Shown piece after piece: positions 9,214 to 18,123 of a DNA stretch of 64,000 nucleotides. The DNA is taken from assembly GCA_013213785.1 (NCBI GenBank), contig JABSPZ010000005.1, positions 124,001-188,000 on the forward strand, written 5' to 3'. The DNA is from Henriciella sp. Lineage in GTDB: Bacteria > Pseudomonadota > Alphaproteobacteria > Caulobacterales > Hyphomonadaceae. Numbering within the stretch: position 1 is the stretch's first letter; each line of letters begins with the position of its first letter. Below the pieces are notes generated by a model that did not search any database, had not been told where the DNA came from, and saw only the letters and a program-made list of their open reading frames with translations. The translations under genes and the position numbers were made by a program.

Positions 9214-10878
9214 ATGGCCGGACCGCAATATGTTTATCACATGCAGGGCGTCTCAAAGACTTATCCTGGTGGCAAACAAGTTTTTGAAAATATCCACCTG
9301 TCTTTTTTGCCAGACGCTAAGATTGGCGTCGTCGGTGTAAACGGCGCCGGTAAGTCGACCTTGCTGAAAATCATGGCGGGCGTGGAGACTGAGTTTAACG
9401 GCGAAGCATGGGCAGCTGACGGCATTAAGGTTGGTTATCTTCCGCAGGAGCCGCAGCTCAATCCGGACCTGTCCGTGTTTGAGAATGTCGCATCTGAATG
9501 CCCTGAAAAGCAATTGCTAGATCAGTTCAATGCGATCTCGATGAAGCTCGCCGAAGACTATACCGATGAACTGATGGAAGAGATGACGGCGCTGCAAGAG
9601 CAGGTCGACGCTGCCGACGCTTGGGACATCGACAATAAAATTGAAATGGCGATGGAAGCGCTTCGCTGCCCGCCAGATACAGCTGATGTAAGCGCGCTGT
9701 CAGGCGGTGAGATTCGCCGTGTCGCGATTTGCCGCCTTCTCTTGTCGCGCCCAGACATGATCCTGATGGACGAACCGACCAACCATTTGGACGCTGAAAC
9801 CGTCGCTTGGCTGCAAAACTATCTGATCAATTTCAAAGGCTGCGTGATCCTGGTGACGCACGATCGTTACTTCTTGGATGACATCACAGGATGGATCCTC
9901 GAACTCGATCGCGGTCGCGGCATTCCATATGAGGGGAACTATTCGGCTTGGCTCGAGCAGAAAGCCAAACGGATGGAGCAAGAAGCCCGCGAAGACAAAG
10001 GCCGCCAACGTGCGCTTGCTAAGGAATTGGAATGGGTCCGCTCCAGCCCGAAAGCGCGCCAAGCTAAATCGAAAGCGCGTATCGCATCTTATGAAGAGAT
10101 GGCGAACAAGGCTGAGCGGGAAACCGTCTCAAACGCGACGATCCGAATTCCCCCGGGCCCACGCCTCGGCAACAAAGTGCTCGAAGCCGAAAAGTTACGC
10201 AAAGGCTTCGGCAACAATCTTCTGATCGAAGACCTGGACTTCAAACTGCCGCCAGGTGGTATTGTTGGCGTTATCGGTCCGAACGGCGCCGGTAAGTCGA
10301 CTCTGTTCAAGATGATTTTGGAACAAGAACAGCCAGATGCCGGAACGCTGGAGCTCGGCGAGACCGTAAAGCTCGGCTATGTCGATCAGAGCCGAGACAA
10401 ACTCGATGATAAAAAGAATGTCTGGGAAGAGATCTCGGACGGTTTGGACGTTATCAAGCTGGGCAGTGTTGAGATGAACTCACGCGCCTATGTCAGCGCG
10501 TTCAATTTCAAAAAGACGGACCAGCAAAAGCCGGTTGGGAAATTGTCAGGCGGGGAGCGGAACCGCGTCCACCTTGCAAAGATGCTGCGTGAAGGCGGCA
10601 ACCTGCTCCTCCTCGACGAACCGACCAACGATCTTGATGTTGAAACCCTACAAGCGCTGGAAGAAGGGCTTGAAAGCTTCCCTGGTTGCGCCGTGGTGAT
10701 TTCGCACGACCGCTGGTTCTTGGACCGAATGGCAACACACATTCTAGCTTTTGAAGGCGACAGCCATGTCGAATGGTTTGAGGGCGATTTCAGTTCCTAT
10801 CTTGAAGATAAGAAACGCCGTCTTGGTCCAGACGCCGTTGAGCCGAAGCGGGTGAAGTTCAAAAAGTTTGAGCGCTAA
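9214..10878 (+). CDS. ettA: Energy-dependent translational throttle protein EttA (ABC-F)
   Basis: ABC-F ATPase of 554 residues that binds the ribosomal E site and gates the first elongation steps according to the ATP/ADP ratio. Seen: two ABC modules without membrane segments, Walker A GVNGAGKST at about 41-49 and GPNGAGKST at about 355-363, signatures SGGEIRR and SGGERNR, Walker B LMDEPTNHLD and LLDEPTNDLD, and the Lys/Arg-rich linker with SSPKARQAKSKAR. The start at 9214 matches the E. coli EttA N-terminus (M-A-x-x-x-x-Y-x-M) and has GGAG 10 bases upstream; an upstream TTG frame extension is not needed. Confidence 0.96.
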   Translation: MAGPQYVYHMQGVSKTYPGGKQVFENIHLSFLPDAKIGVVGVNGAGKSTLLKIMAGVETEFNGEAWAADGIKVGYLPQEPQLNPDLSVFENVASECPEKQLLDQFNAISMKLAEDYTDELMEEMTALQEQVDAADAWDIDNKIEMAMEALRCPPDTADVSALSGGEIRRVAICRLLLSRPDMILMDEPTNHLDAETVAWLQNYLINFKGCVILVTHDRYFLDDITGWILELDRGRGIPYEGNYSAWLEQKAKRMEQEAREDKGRQRALAKELEWVRSSPKARQAKSKARIASYEEMANKAERETVSNATIRIPPGPRLGNKVLEAEKLRKGFGNNLLIEDLDFKLPPGGIVGVIGPNGAGKSTLFKMILEQEQPDAGTLELGETVKLGYVDQSRDKLDDKKNVWEEISDGLDVIKLGSVEMNSRAYVSAFNFKKTDQQKPVGKLSGGERNRVHLAKMLREGGNLLLLDEPTNDLDVETLQALEEGLESFPGCAVVISHDRWFLDRMATHILAFEGDSHVEWFEGDFSSYLEDKKRRLGPDAVEPKRVKFKKFER

Positions 10879-10898
10879 AGCGCGAGGAGACGATTGAT

Positions 10899-12524
10899 AT
10901 GAAGAAGCTTTTTTGCGGTGCTGCCGCGATCGCCCTTTGTGCGGCGTGCGGCGTTCAGGTTACGACGACAGAGACCACAACTGTCCTGGAGGGGTCAGAG
11001 ACTGTCTCATACGAACCATCAGAGCTTCTTTCAAAAACGCTCCCAGAATTGACCGAGGCGCTTGCGACCGGTGAAACAACAGCCGTTGAGTTGGTTACCG
11101 ACTATCAAGATCGAATTGAAGCGATTGATCGCAATGGTCCGACCCTCCAATCCGTGTTGGCGCTTAATCCTGATGCAATGGAAGCGGCGGAAGCCAGCGA
11201 TGCGCGCCGAGCGAGCGGCGAAACACTCGGCCCGATGGATGGCATTCCGATCCTCCTGAAGGACAATATTGAAAGCCTCGACCCGGTCGCCACGACGGCC
11301 GGCGCCTTCGCGCTTCAAGACAATGTAACCGGCCGCGATAGTCCTCTGGTTGCGGGGCTGCGCGCGGAAGGGGCCATCATCCTTGGGAAAACCAATCTCA
11401 GCCAATGGGCGAACTTTCGGTCGAACGATTCTTTGAGCGGTTGGTCTGCACTCGGTGGCCAGGTGCGCAATCCACATATCCTAGACCGCAACCCGTGCGG
11501 CTCCAGCTCTGGGTCCGGCGCGGCGGCGGCTGCCTCTTTCGCAGCAGGCACGGTCGGCACGGAAACGAATGGCTCAGTGATCTGTCCGTCCAACGTAAAC
11601 GGCATCGTCGGCTTTAAGCCTACGGTTGGGCTGGTGGCGCAGGATTTCATCGTTCCGATTTCTTCGTCGCAGGACACAGCAGGTCCCATGACGAAGTCGG
11701 TCATGGGCTCAGCCATGATGCTGAACGCCATGGCAACTGGCCCGGCCAAAACAGATTATGTTGCCGCCTTGGACGCAGGTAGCCTGAGCGGCCAGCGGAT
11801 TGGCGTGCTGCGGTTTGCCCAAGGTGAGAGCGCGGACATTCAGGGTCGTTTTAATGCCGCGCTAGATATCCTCGAGGCGCAGGGCGCGACACTCGTCGAA
11901 ATTGAGTCCTTCTCGCCAGACGCAGAGAACTTTTTCGGCAACGCTTTTGATGTCCTTCAGTATGAGTTCAAACACACGCTGAATGAGTATCTCGCAAGCA
12001 CGCCTGACACGGTGATGACGCGGTCCTTGGCGGACGTCATAGCCTTCAACAATGATAATGCCGAGCTCGAACAGGCCCTGTTTGATCAGAGCATCTTCGA
12101 TCTCTCAGAAGCGAAGGGACCGATCACGGATGAGGCCTATCTAACAGCGCTCGAAACCGTCCAAACCGCCTCCAGGGAAAACGGCATTGATAAGCTGCTC
12201 GCCGAGAATGATGTCGCGATGTTGGTGGCGCCATCAGGTCCACTCAGCCCGCGTGTCGATCCCGTGAATGGCGATAATTGGCCAGCCTGGGCCGGTGCGG
12301 GTTACTTAGCCGCCATTGCGGGCTACCCGCACATCACGGTTCCGATGGGCGATGTGCACGGCGTTCCAATCGGGTTCTCGATTATGGGCACGAAAGATGC
12401 CGATGCGGACGTCTTGTCATGGGGCTATGCGTTTGAGCAAGCGTCCAATTTGCGGGTTGAGCCGCAATATCTTCCAAACGCAGAAGCGCGCCCGGAGATC
12501 GCCGCAGCGATGCAAGCGAAGTGA
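10899..12524 (+). CDS. Amidase-signature hydrolase, lipoprotein
   Basis: Amidase of 541 residues hydrolysing an amide bond, anchored outside the cytoplasm. Seen: lipoprotein signal peptide with lipobox LCAAC (Cys17), then the amidase-signature core with Lys about 120 (LLKDN), cis-Ser about 201 (CGSSSGSG) and nucleophile Ser about 225 (ETNGSVICPS), the complete Lys-Ser-Ser triad. Length fits the longer AS enzymes such as peptide amidases. Substrate is unknown; the lipoprotein location suggests scavenging of external amides or peptide amides. It starts 20 bp after ettA and ends 1 bp before the convergent rfbA stop. Confidence 0.92.
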   Translation: MKKLFCGAAAIALCAACGVQVTTTETTTVLEGSETVSYEPSELLSKTLPELTEALATGETTAVELVTDYQDRIEAIDRNGPTLQSVLALNPDAMEAAEASDARRASGETLGPMDGIPILLKDNIESLDPVATTAGAFALQDNVTGRDSPLVAGLRAEGAIILGKTNLSQWANFRSNDSLSGWSALGGQVRNPHILDRNPCGSSSGSGAAAAASFAAGTVGTETNGSVICPSNVNGIVGFKPTVGLVAQDFIVPISSSQDTAGPMTKSVMGSAMMLNAMATGPAKTDYVAALDAGSLSGQRIGVLRFAQGESADIQGRFNAALDILEAQGATLVEIESFSPDAENFFGNAFDVLQYEFKHTLNEYLASTPDTVMTRSLADVIAFNNDNAELEQALFDQSIFDLSEAKGPITDEAYLTALETVQTASRENGIDKLLAENDVAMLVAPSGPLSPRVDPVNGDNWPAWAGAGYLAAIAGYPHITVPMGDVHGVPIGFSIMGTKDADADVLSWGYAFEQASNLRVEPQYLPNAEARPEIAAAMQAK

Positions 12525-12534
12525 GTTAGCTCAC
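12521..12534. terminator. Small hairpin holding the stop codons of amidase and rfbA
   Basis: Perfect inverted repeat GTGAG-TTAG-CTCAC (5-bp stem, 4-base loop). It contains the amidase TGA and the antisense rfbA stop. No T-run follows on either strand, so a bidirectional intrinsic terminator is only possible. Similar stop-containing hairpins occur at 34936 and 59498. Confidence 0.3.
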
Positions 12535-13386
12535 CAAGCGTTTCAGATAATCGCCATATTCATTTCGGTGGTCGGCCGCGAGCTTTAGAACGCGTTCGGC
12601 ATCGATCAGGCCTAGGTGCCATGCCACTTCTTCTGGGCAAGCGATCTTCGATCCTGTCCGCTTTTCCACGGCGTGGACATATTCCGCGGCTTGGAGCAGC
12701 CCATCAAACGTTCCAGCGTCGAGCCAGGCTGTTCCGCGCGGTAGGACTTTCAAGGAGAGGTCTCCGCGCTCAAGATAGGCATTGTTGACGCTGGTAATTT
12801 CGATTTCGCCGCGCTTCGAGGGTTTAACCGTTTTCGCGATATCCACGACTTCATTATTGTAGAAATAGAGGCCCGTAACCGCGAGATTGCTCTTTGGGTT
12901 TTTCGGCTTTTCTTCGATCGAAATGACTTTGCCATTCTCGTCTTGCTCGACCACACCAAAAGACGATGGGTCAGCCACCGTATAGCCAAAAATCGTCGCG
13001 CCGGAATTAGACGTGTTGATGGTCTGCAACTGCTCACCGAGGCCAGCGCCATGGAAGATATTGTCGCCTAGCGCGAGCGCGCAGGGGTCACCTGCGATGA
13101 AGTCTTCGCCGATCAAGAACGCATCGGCGAGACCTCGCGGCTCATTCTGTTCAGCGTACTGAAACTGCACACCCCAATTCTCGCCCGTCCCCAGGAGTTC
13201 CCTGAACATCGGCAAAGCTTGCGGAGTGGAGATGATCAAAAAGTCCGTCACGCCCGCGAGCATTAGCGTGGTGATCGGATGGTAGATCATCGGCTTATCA
13301 TAGACCGGAAACAGCTGTTTAGAGATGCCGCGTGTGATCGGGTGAAGTCGTGTCCCCCGGCCACCGGCCAGAATTATGCCTTTCAT
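12526..13386 (-). CDS. rfbA: Glucose-1-phosphate thymidylyltransferase
   Basis: Makes dTDP-glucose from glucose-1-phosphate and dTTP, the first step to dTDP-L-rhamnose. Seen: nucleotide-binding start [16 protein letters not shown], then [28 protein letters not shown] and ALGDNIFHG, all diagnostic of RmlA. Length 286 is standard. Last of three genes rfbC-rfbD-rfbA on the minus strand; its ATG lies 3 bp after the rfbD stop. The product feeds the rhamnose branch of the polysaccharide locus that follows. Confidence 0.96.
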   Translation of the reverse strand: MKGIILAGGRGTRLHPITRGISKQLFPVYDKPMIYHPITTLMLAGVTDFLIISTPQALPMFRELLGTGENWGVQFQYAEQNEPRGLADAFLIGEDFIAGDPCALALGDNIFHGAGLGEQLQTINTSNSGATIFGYTVADPSSFGVVEQDENGKVISIEEKPKNPKSNLAVTGLYFYNNEVVDIAKTVKPSKRGEIEITSVNNAYLERGDLSLKVLPRGTAWLDAGTFDGLLQAAEYVHAVEKRTGSKIACPEEVAWHLGLIDAERVLKLAADHRNEYGDYLKRLVS

Positions 13387-13389
13387 GGC

Positions 13390-14280
13390 CTAGCTTCCCT
13401 CATCCATCAGCCTGTTGACGGTTTCCCGAACGCTTTCACGCCAAGGGCGCGGCACGATCCCCAACGTATCGGTGATCTTGCGCGTGTCTAGGCGAGAGTT
13501 TAGCGGGCGGGCCGCTGGCGTCGGATAGTCCGAACTCGGGATTCGGTTCAAGACAATCTTGCAGCCGGTACGCGCCTCATAGACATCGAAAATCTCCGCT
13601 GCGACATCGGCCCAAGAGGCTTCGCCCCGCGCCGTAAAGTGGAAGGTTCCAAGCTCTCGCCCGTCGGTTCGCATCAAAAGAAAGTTCGAAACTTCGATAA
13701 TCGCGTCAGCGATATCAAGCGCGCTGGTCGGGCAACCCATTTGATCATCCACAACCGAAACCTCGCCGCGCGCTTTCGCCAAACGTAGCATGGTTTTCAC
13801 AAAGTTCGCGCCAAATGGGCTATAGACCCAGCTGGTCCGCAGGATGACATGCTCCGGGAGCGTATTCCGGACATGCTCTTCGCCTGCGAGTTTCGATGCT
13901 CCGTAGGCATTGAGCGGCGCAGGCGTGTCCGTCTCTTGGAAGGGCGCCGTGCCAGATCCGTCAAAAACATAGTCGGTGGAGATATGGATCAGGGGCAAGT
14001 CCAGCGCGGCGCATATTTCGGCCAGCTGTTTTGGTCCTTCGGCATTCACCGCATAGGCCGCATCTTGGTCGGACTCAGCCTGGTCGACTTGTGTATAAGC
14101 CGCGGCGTTTATGACAATCTGGGGCGTCGCTGCCTCGATCTTAGCCTTCAGCGCTATTGGCTCGCATAAGTCGGCTTCCGGGCGGCCGATAGATTTGAAT
14201 GCGATGGCGCGCGCCGCGCATCTCTCCTGAAGCGCCCGTGCGACTTGGCCAGATTTTCCAATGCAAAGCAGCTGAGTCAT
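13390..14280 (-). CDS. rfbD: dTDP-4-dehydrorhamnose reductase
   Basis: NAD(P)H-dependent last step of dTDP-L-rhamnose synthesis. Seen: an N-terminal Rossmann start LLCIGKSGQVARAL (GxxGQVxxxL), ISTDYVFDG near residue 101, catalytic YGASK near 129-133 (Tyr and Lys of the SDR triad), and ILRTSWVYSPFG, all typical of RmlD. Length 296 is normal. Spaced 15 bp from rfbC and 3 bp from rfbA, so an operon. Confidence 0.96.
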   Translation of the reverse strand: MTQLLCIGKSGQVARALQERCAARAIAFKSIGRPEADLCEPIALKAKIEAATPQIVINAAAYTQVDQAESDQDAAYAVNAEGPKQLAEICAALDLPLIHISTDYVFDGSGTAPFQETDTPAPLNAYGASKLAGEEHVRNTLPEHVILRTSWVYSPFGANFVKTMLRLAKARGEVSVVDDQMGCPTSALDIADAIIEVSNFLLMRTDGRELGTFHFTARGEASWADVAAEIFDVYEARTGCKIVLNRIPSSDYPTPAARPLNSRLDTRKITDTLGIVPRPWRESVRETVNRLMDEGS

Positions 14281-14295
14281 GTCTTATCCGAGCGA

Positions 14296-14844
14296 TCAGA
14301 AGACCGGCGCGAGCGCGCTTAAGGGCGGAAGGATTTTGTCTTTATCGGACAGGATGATGTCGAGCCCTTCCATCGGCCATTCGATCCCAAGTTCTGGATC
14401 ATCCCAGGCGAGCCCGCCCTCTGTCTCCGGCGCATAATAGGCGGATGTCTTGTATTGAACATGACAGTCAGGCGTGAGCGTCAAATATCCATGCGCAAAC
14501 CCTTCTGGGACATAGAGCTGCGCGCCATTCTCGGCAGATAGCTCCGCCCCGACATAGCGACCATAAGTAGGCGAGCCCTGACGAATATCGACGGCGACAT
14601 CATAAATCGCCCCTTGCGTGCACCGCACCAGCTTGGCCTGCGCATGAGGCGGCTTTTGAAAATGCAGACCGCGCAGCACGCCGGGCTGCTGCGAATAAGC
14701 ATGATTGTCCTGAATAAAGGGACCGGGAATTCCAGCCTCTTCAAAAGCTTCCGCGCGATAGGTCTCCGAAAAGAAACCCCGCGCATCGCCATGCCGCTTC
14801 GGCGTCACGAGGATCACATCTGGAATGGCAAGCTTTTGGAACAC
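14296..14844 (-). CDS. rfbC: dTDP-4-dehydrorhamnose 3,5-epimerase
   Basis: Cupin-fold epimerase converting dTDP-4-keto-6-deoxyglucose to the L-rhamno form. Seen: GDARGFFSETYR, QDNHAYSQ, LRGLHFQ with the catalytic His near residue 60, and VQYKTSAYYAPE with the catalytic Tyr near 130. Length 182 is standard. First of the rfbC-D-A set; no rfbB (4,6-dehydratase) is present next to it or anywhere in the window, so that step must be encoded elsewhere. Confidence 0.96.
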   Translation of the reverse strand: MFQKLAIPDVILVTPKRHGDARGFFSETYRAEAFEEAGIPGPFIQDNHAYSQQPGVLRGLHFQKPPHAQAKLVRCTQGAIYDVAVDIRQGSPTYGRYVGAELSAENGAQLYVPEGFAHGYLTLTPDCHVQYKTSAYYAPETEGGLAWDDPELGIEWPMEGLDIILSDKDKILPPLSALAPVF

Positions 14845-14912
14845 TCTTCGGTCTCCGTTAGTATTGGTTTGCTAAACGACATATCGCCGTGCGTTTCAAT
14901 CCGAAGGCTGAC

Positions 14913-17075
14913 TTACAAAAACGAATATGGATCGATATCCACCGCCACCCGGGCTGCATTGGGCAGTTTCAGGGCTTTTAACCAGGTGGCCATATAAGCT
15001 GATAAATCCACCTCGCGCGGTGCAGTGATCAAGAAGCGCAAGCGGTGACGTCCGCGCAGGATACTGATCGGTGCTGGCGCCGGGCCATAGACCGTGACAC
15101 CCTCACCATTCGGGGCGGCTTTACCCGCCAGTAAGCCGATATCCTTCGCCATGGCCGCATCTGGCGCGGATAGGACCATCGCGGCCATGCGTCCGAAAGG
15201 CGGCAGGGTAAGTTCCTCGCGAACATCGCGTTCAATTTTCAAGAAGCCATCCCGGTCACCCGCGGCCAGAGCCTGCATGGCTGGGTTATATGGCTGATAG
15301 GTTTGGATGAGCGCGCGGCCTGGTCTCTCCGCGCGCCCGGCTCGCCCAGCAACTTGGCTAAGCAATTGATAGGTCCGCTCGCCGGCACGCAGGTCGCCGC
15401 CTTGCAAACCGCTATCGGCATCCACGACACCCACCAAGGTGAGGTTTGGAAAGTTATGGCCCTTGGCGACAATTTGGGTGCCGACTAGGACGTCAATCTC
15501 GCCCTCGGCCATGCGCTCCACGATGCCGCGCGTCGCCTCGCCGCCCATGGCGGTGTCGGACGAGAAAATCTCGACATGGGCATCGGGAAGCAGCACGCGG
15601 ACTTCCTCGGCCACACGCTCGACCCCCGGACCGACCCCCATCAGCGAGTCTTTCGCCCCGCACATTGGGCAATTGTCAGGCTTCGGCATCGACCATGCCG
15701 TAAGATGGCAAACGAGACGATTGGTATAGCGGTGCTCGGTCAGCCAGCTTTCAGTGCCTGGGCTTTTCAACCGCTCTCCACAGGCTTTGCAGATGACGAG
15801 CGGCGCATATCCGCGTCGGTTGAGGAAGAGCAGGCTTTGCTCTTTTTTCTCGAACGTCTCGACCAGTGCTTTTTCCAGGACAGGTGAGAGCCATTGGCCC
15901 TTCTCAGGTGTGTTCGATTGCAAGTCGACCAGGCTCATATCCGGCAGGCGCGCCGCGCCAGGACGCGCTGAGAGTTTGAGGCGTTCATACCGACCCGCCT
16001 CAGCGTTTACGACCGTTTCGAGTGCCGGAGTCGCAGATGCGAGAATAACGGTCGCGCCTTCCAGCTTGGCCCGCATAACGGCCATATCGCGGGCATGATA
16101 GCGGACGCCGTCTTCCTGTTTGAAACTGCTATCATGCTCTTCATCGACGATGATTAGTTTCAAGTTTGAGTAGGGCAGGAAGAGCGCGGACCTCGCACCG
16201 GTGACAATCCGGGCGCGACCATGCGCTGTTTCGCGCCAGGTTCGGCGGCGTTGTTGATCGCTTAAGGAAGAGTGCCAAGGCGCAGGCCCCGCACCAAAGC
16301 GCGTTTCGAAGCGCTCAAACACCGCTTGGGTAAGCGCAATCTCTGGCAGCAGCACAAGAACCTGCGCCGTCGGGTCTTTGCGCAGCGTCTCGGAGATTGC
16401 CTCGAAATAAACCTCGGTTTTCCCCGATCCTGTAATCCCGTCGAGCAAGAAGGGCTGGTAGCCACCTGCCTTAACGGCATCTCTCAGCCGCTGGCCTGCT
16501 TGCGCTTGCTCGCTTGTTAGCGTGGGACCCGCGCGCTCAGGATCCGGCGCTGCAAAGGGCAGATCAGTTTCGATAATCTCAGCTTGTAAGCTGCCCGTCT
16601 CAACAAGGCCTTTGATCACGGAGCTGGACACGCCTGCTTCTTTGGCGAGGCCTGATGCGCTCGCCTTTCCGACCTCAGCCGCCGCGTCCAAGACTTTCTC
16701 GCGTGCCGCGGTCATTCGGTTGGTACGATGTCCCGTCAGCGCATAAACGGTTTGGGTGGGCGAAGGCGAAAGCCCGCCGCGCGATCGCAACGCCATGGCC
16801 AGGACTTGGCCAGGACCCGCGACATTGTACTTTGCGCAGAACGCGATGAAGCGGCGCATCGATTCCGGCATTGGCGGGGTTGGAAATACGTCTGCGACGA
16901 GCTTCAATTCTCGCTCTGGATCGGCCTCGACAATGTCCCAAACAACGCCCGTTCGCTCGTACTTTCCAAGCGGCGCGCGCACATAGGAGCCGGGTTCAAC
17001 CGTCATGCCGTCCGGGATGAGATAGTCGAACGGCTCCGGAAGCGGCATTGGGAAGAGGATGCGGGCCACAGGCAT
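14913..17075 (-). CDS. priA: Primosomal protein N' (replication restart helicase PriA)
   Basis: DEAH-type helicase of about 720 residues that reloads the replisome at stalled forks. Seen: N-terminal DNA-binding domain (MPVARILFPMPLPEPFDY), Walker A GITGSGKTE near 217, Walker B IIVDEEHD near 308, the helicase C domain with VGTQIVAKGHNFPNLTLV and a C-terminal RHRLRFL. The Cys-rich insert (about 428-472) is odd: CKAC, one Cys before His, and CPMC remain, but the positions of the second CPxC pair read SPGT, and the CHxC pair reads CHLT. So only five of the usual eight zinc-ligand cysteines are present. I start at 17075, the Met giving the family N-terminus; 14 further codons upstream are open. 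Confidence 0.93.
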   Translation of the reverse strand: MPVARILFPMPLPEPFDYLIPDGMTVEPGSYVRAPLGKYERTGVVWDIVEADPERELKLVADVFPTPPMPESMRRFIAFCAKYNVAGPGQVLAMALRSRGGLSPSPTQTVYALTGHRTNRMTAAREKVLDAAAEVGKASASGLAKEAGVSSSVIKGLVETGSLQAEIIETDLPFAAPDPERAGPTLTSEQAQAGQRLRDAVKAGGYQPFLLDGITGSGKTEVYFEAISETLRKDPTAQVLVLLPEIALTQAVFERFETRFGAGPAPWHSSLSDQQRRRTWRETAHGRARIVTGARSALFLPYSNLKLIIVDEEHDSSFKQEDGVRYHARDMAVMRAKLEGATVILASATPALETVVNAEAGRYERLKLSARPGAARLPDMSLVDLQSNTPEKGQWLSPVLEKALVETFEKKEQSLLFLNRRGYAPLVICKACGERLKSPGTESWLTEHRYTNRLVCHLTAWSMPKPDNCPMCGAKDSLMGVGPGVERVAEEVRVLLPDAHVEIFSSDTAMGGEATRGIVERMAEGEIDVLVGTQIVAKGHNFPNLTLVGVVDADSGLQGGDLRAGERTYQLLSQVAGRAGRAERPGRALIQTYQPYNPAMQALAAGDRDGFLKIERDVREELTLPPFGRMAAMVLSAPDAAMAKDIGLLAGKAAPNGEGVTVYGPAPAPISILRGRHRLRFLITAPREVDLSAYMATWLKALKLPNAARVAVDIDPYSFL

Positions 17076-17122
17076 CTGCCCTCCATAGCAAAGCTCGCTC
17101 GCGCGGAAACCCGTCATTAAGC

Positions 17123-18040
17123 ATGATGCGAGACACTTCTGGCATGACCCTGATCGAAGGCTTTCTGGATTTTATCCAAAGCGAGCAGCGCCTCGCAGAC
17201 AATACGGTCGAGGCGTATCGCAGCGACCTTGGCGAGTTTATTGGCTTCTTGCGCGGTCATTTGCAGACTGAACCCGGCATGCGATCGTTCGCAGACCTGC
17301 AGGCGCGAGACATTCGATCCTTCTTAGCCGCGCGCCGCCGCGATGGCTTGGCAGATGCGTCAATTGCGCGCTTACTCTCCGCGATAAAGAGTTTTTACCG
17401 TTGGCTCGACCGCGCGCATGGCGTCGAGAACCCGGAAATCGCTTTCCTGAGCGGACCGAAGCGGGGCCAGCGCTTGCCGCGCCCGATCTCAGAGGTCGCT
17501 GCGAAAGACATGCTCGACCAAGCTGAGCTTATCCAGGAGGAGCCCTGGATCGCTGCGCGCGATGTGGCGGCCCTCAGCCTCATGTACGGAGCCGGATTGC
17601 GGATTTCTGAAGTCTTGGATCTTGCGGGTGATGTGAAATCTGCGCCGGAACGCCTCCGCATCAAAGGGAAGGGCGGAAAGGTCCGGATCGTGCCGATCAT
17701 TCCTGCCGTTCGCGACCCAATTCTGGCCTATGCCGGACTGTGTCCCTATGCGCTGAATGCACAGACTCCCTTGTTCTATGGTGCGCGCGGTAAGCGTTTG
17801 CAGGCGCCAATCCTACGCAAACAGGTTCAGGTCCTGCGCGGCGCGCTCGGGCTCACCGAAAGCGCGACGCCGCACGCTTTGCGCCACAGTTTTGCAACAC
17901 ATTTGCTGGCGCATGGCGCCGATTTACGCGCGATCCAAACGCTTTTGGGGCATGCCAGCCTCTCGACAACGCAGGTCTATACGGGCGTTGAGGCGGGGCA
18001 TCTTCGAAAAGTTCATGCGAACGCGCATCCGCGAGGATAA
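17123..18040 (+). CDS. xerC: Tyrosine recombinase XerC
   Basis: Site-specific recombinase of about 305 residues, acting with XerD at dif to resolve chromosome dimers. Seen: SAM-like N-terminal core-binding domain (LADNTVEAYRSDL), then the catalytic set: Arg about 160 in GAGLRISEVL, a Lys in KGGKVR, HALRHSF (His about 250 and Arg 253), GHASLS (His about 276) and the nucleophile Tyr about 285 in TTQVYTG. Length and position next to priA suit the housekeeping recombinase, not a phage integrase. Possible starts are ATGs at 17123, 17126 and 17144; no clear Shine-Dalgarno helps. It is transcribed divergently from priA, 47 bp apart. Confidence 0.9.
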   Translation: MMRDTSGMTLIEGFLDFIQSEQRLADNTVEAYRSDLGEFIGFLRGHLQTEPGMRSFADLQARDIRSFLAARRRDGLADASIARLLSAIKSFYRWLDRAHGVENPEIAFLSGPKRGQRLPRPISEVAAKDMLDQAELIQEEPWIAARDVAALSLMYGAGLRISEVLDLAGDVKSAPERLRIKGKGGKVRIVPIIPAVRDPILAYAGLCPYALNAQTPLFYGARGKRLQAPILRKQVQVLRGALGLTESATPHALRHSFATHLLAHGADLRAIQTLLGHASLSTTQVYTGVEAGHLRKVHANAHPRG

Positions 18041-18123
18041 GGGCGCATTCGCACGTGGAAATCCGACGGGGTGAGCGCTCGGCCAACACTCCTGCCTGAG
18101 TTCAATCAGACAGGACACGGCCC

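Noticed and set aside
17123-18040. xerC as a phage integrase marking a mobile island
   Set aside because: Its length, full catalytic set and place next to priA fit the housekeeping XerC; no attachment-site repeats or excision genes are nearby.
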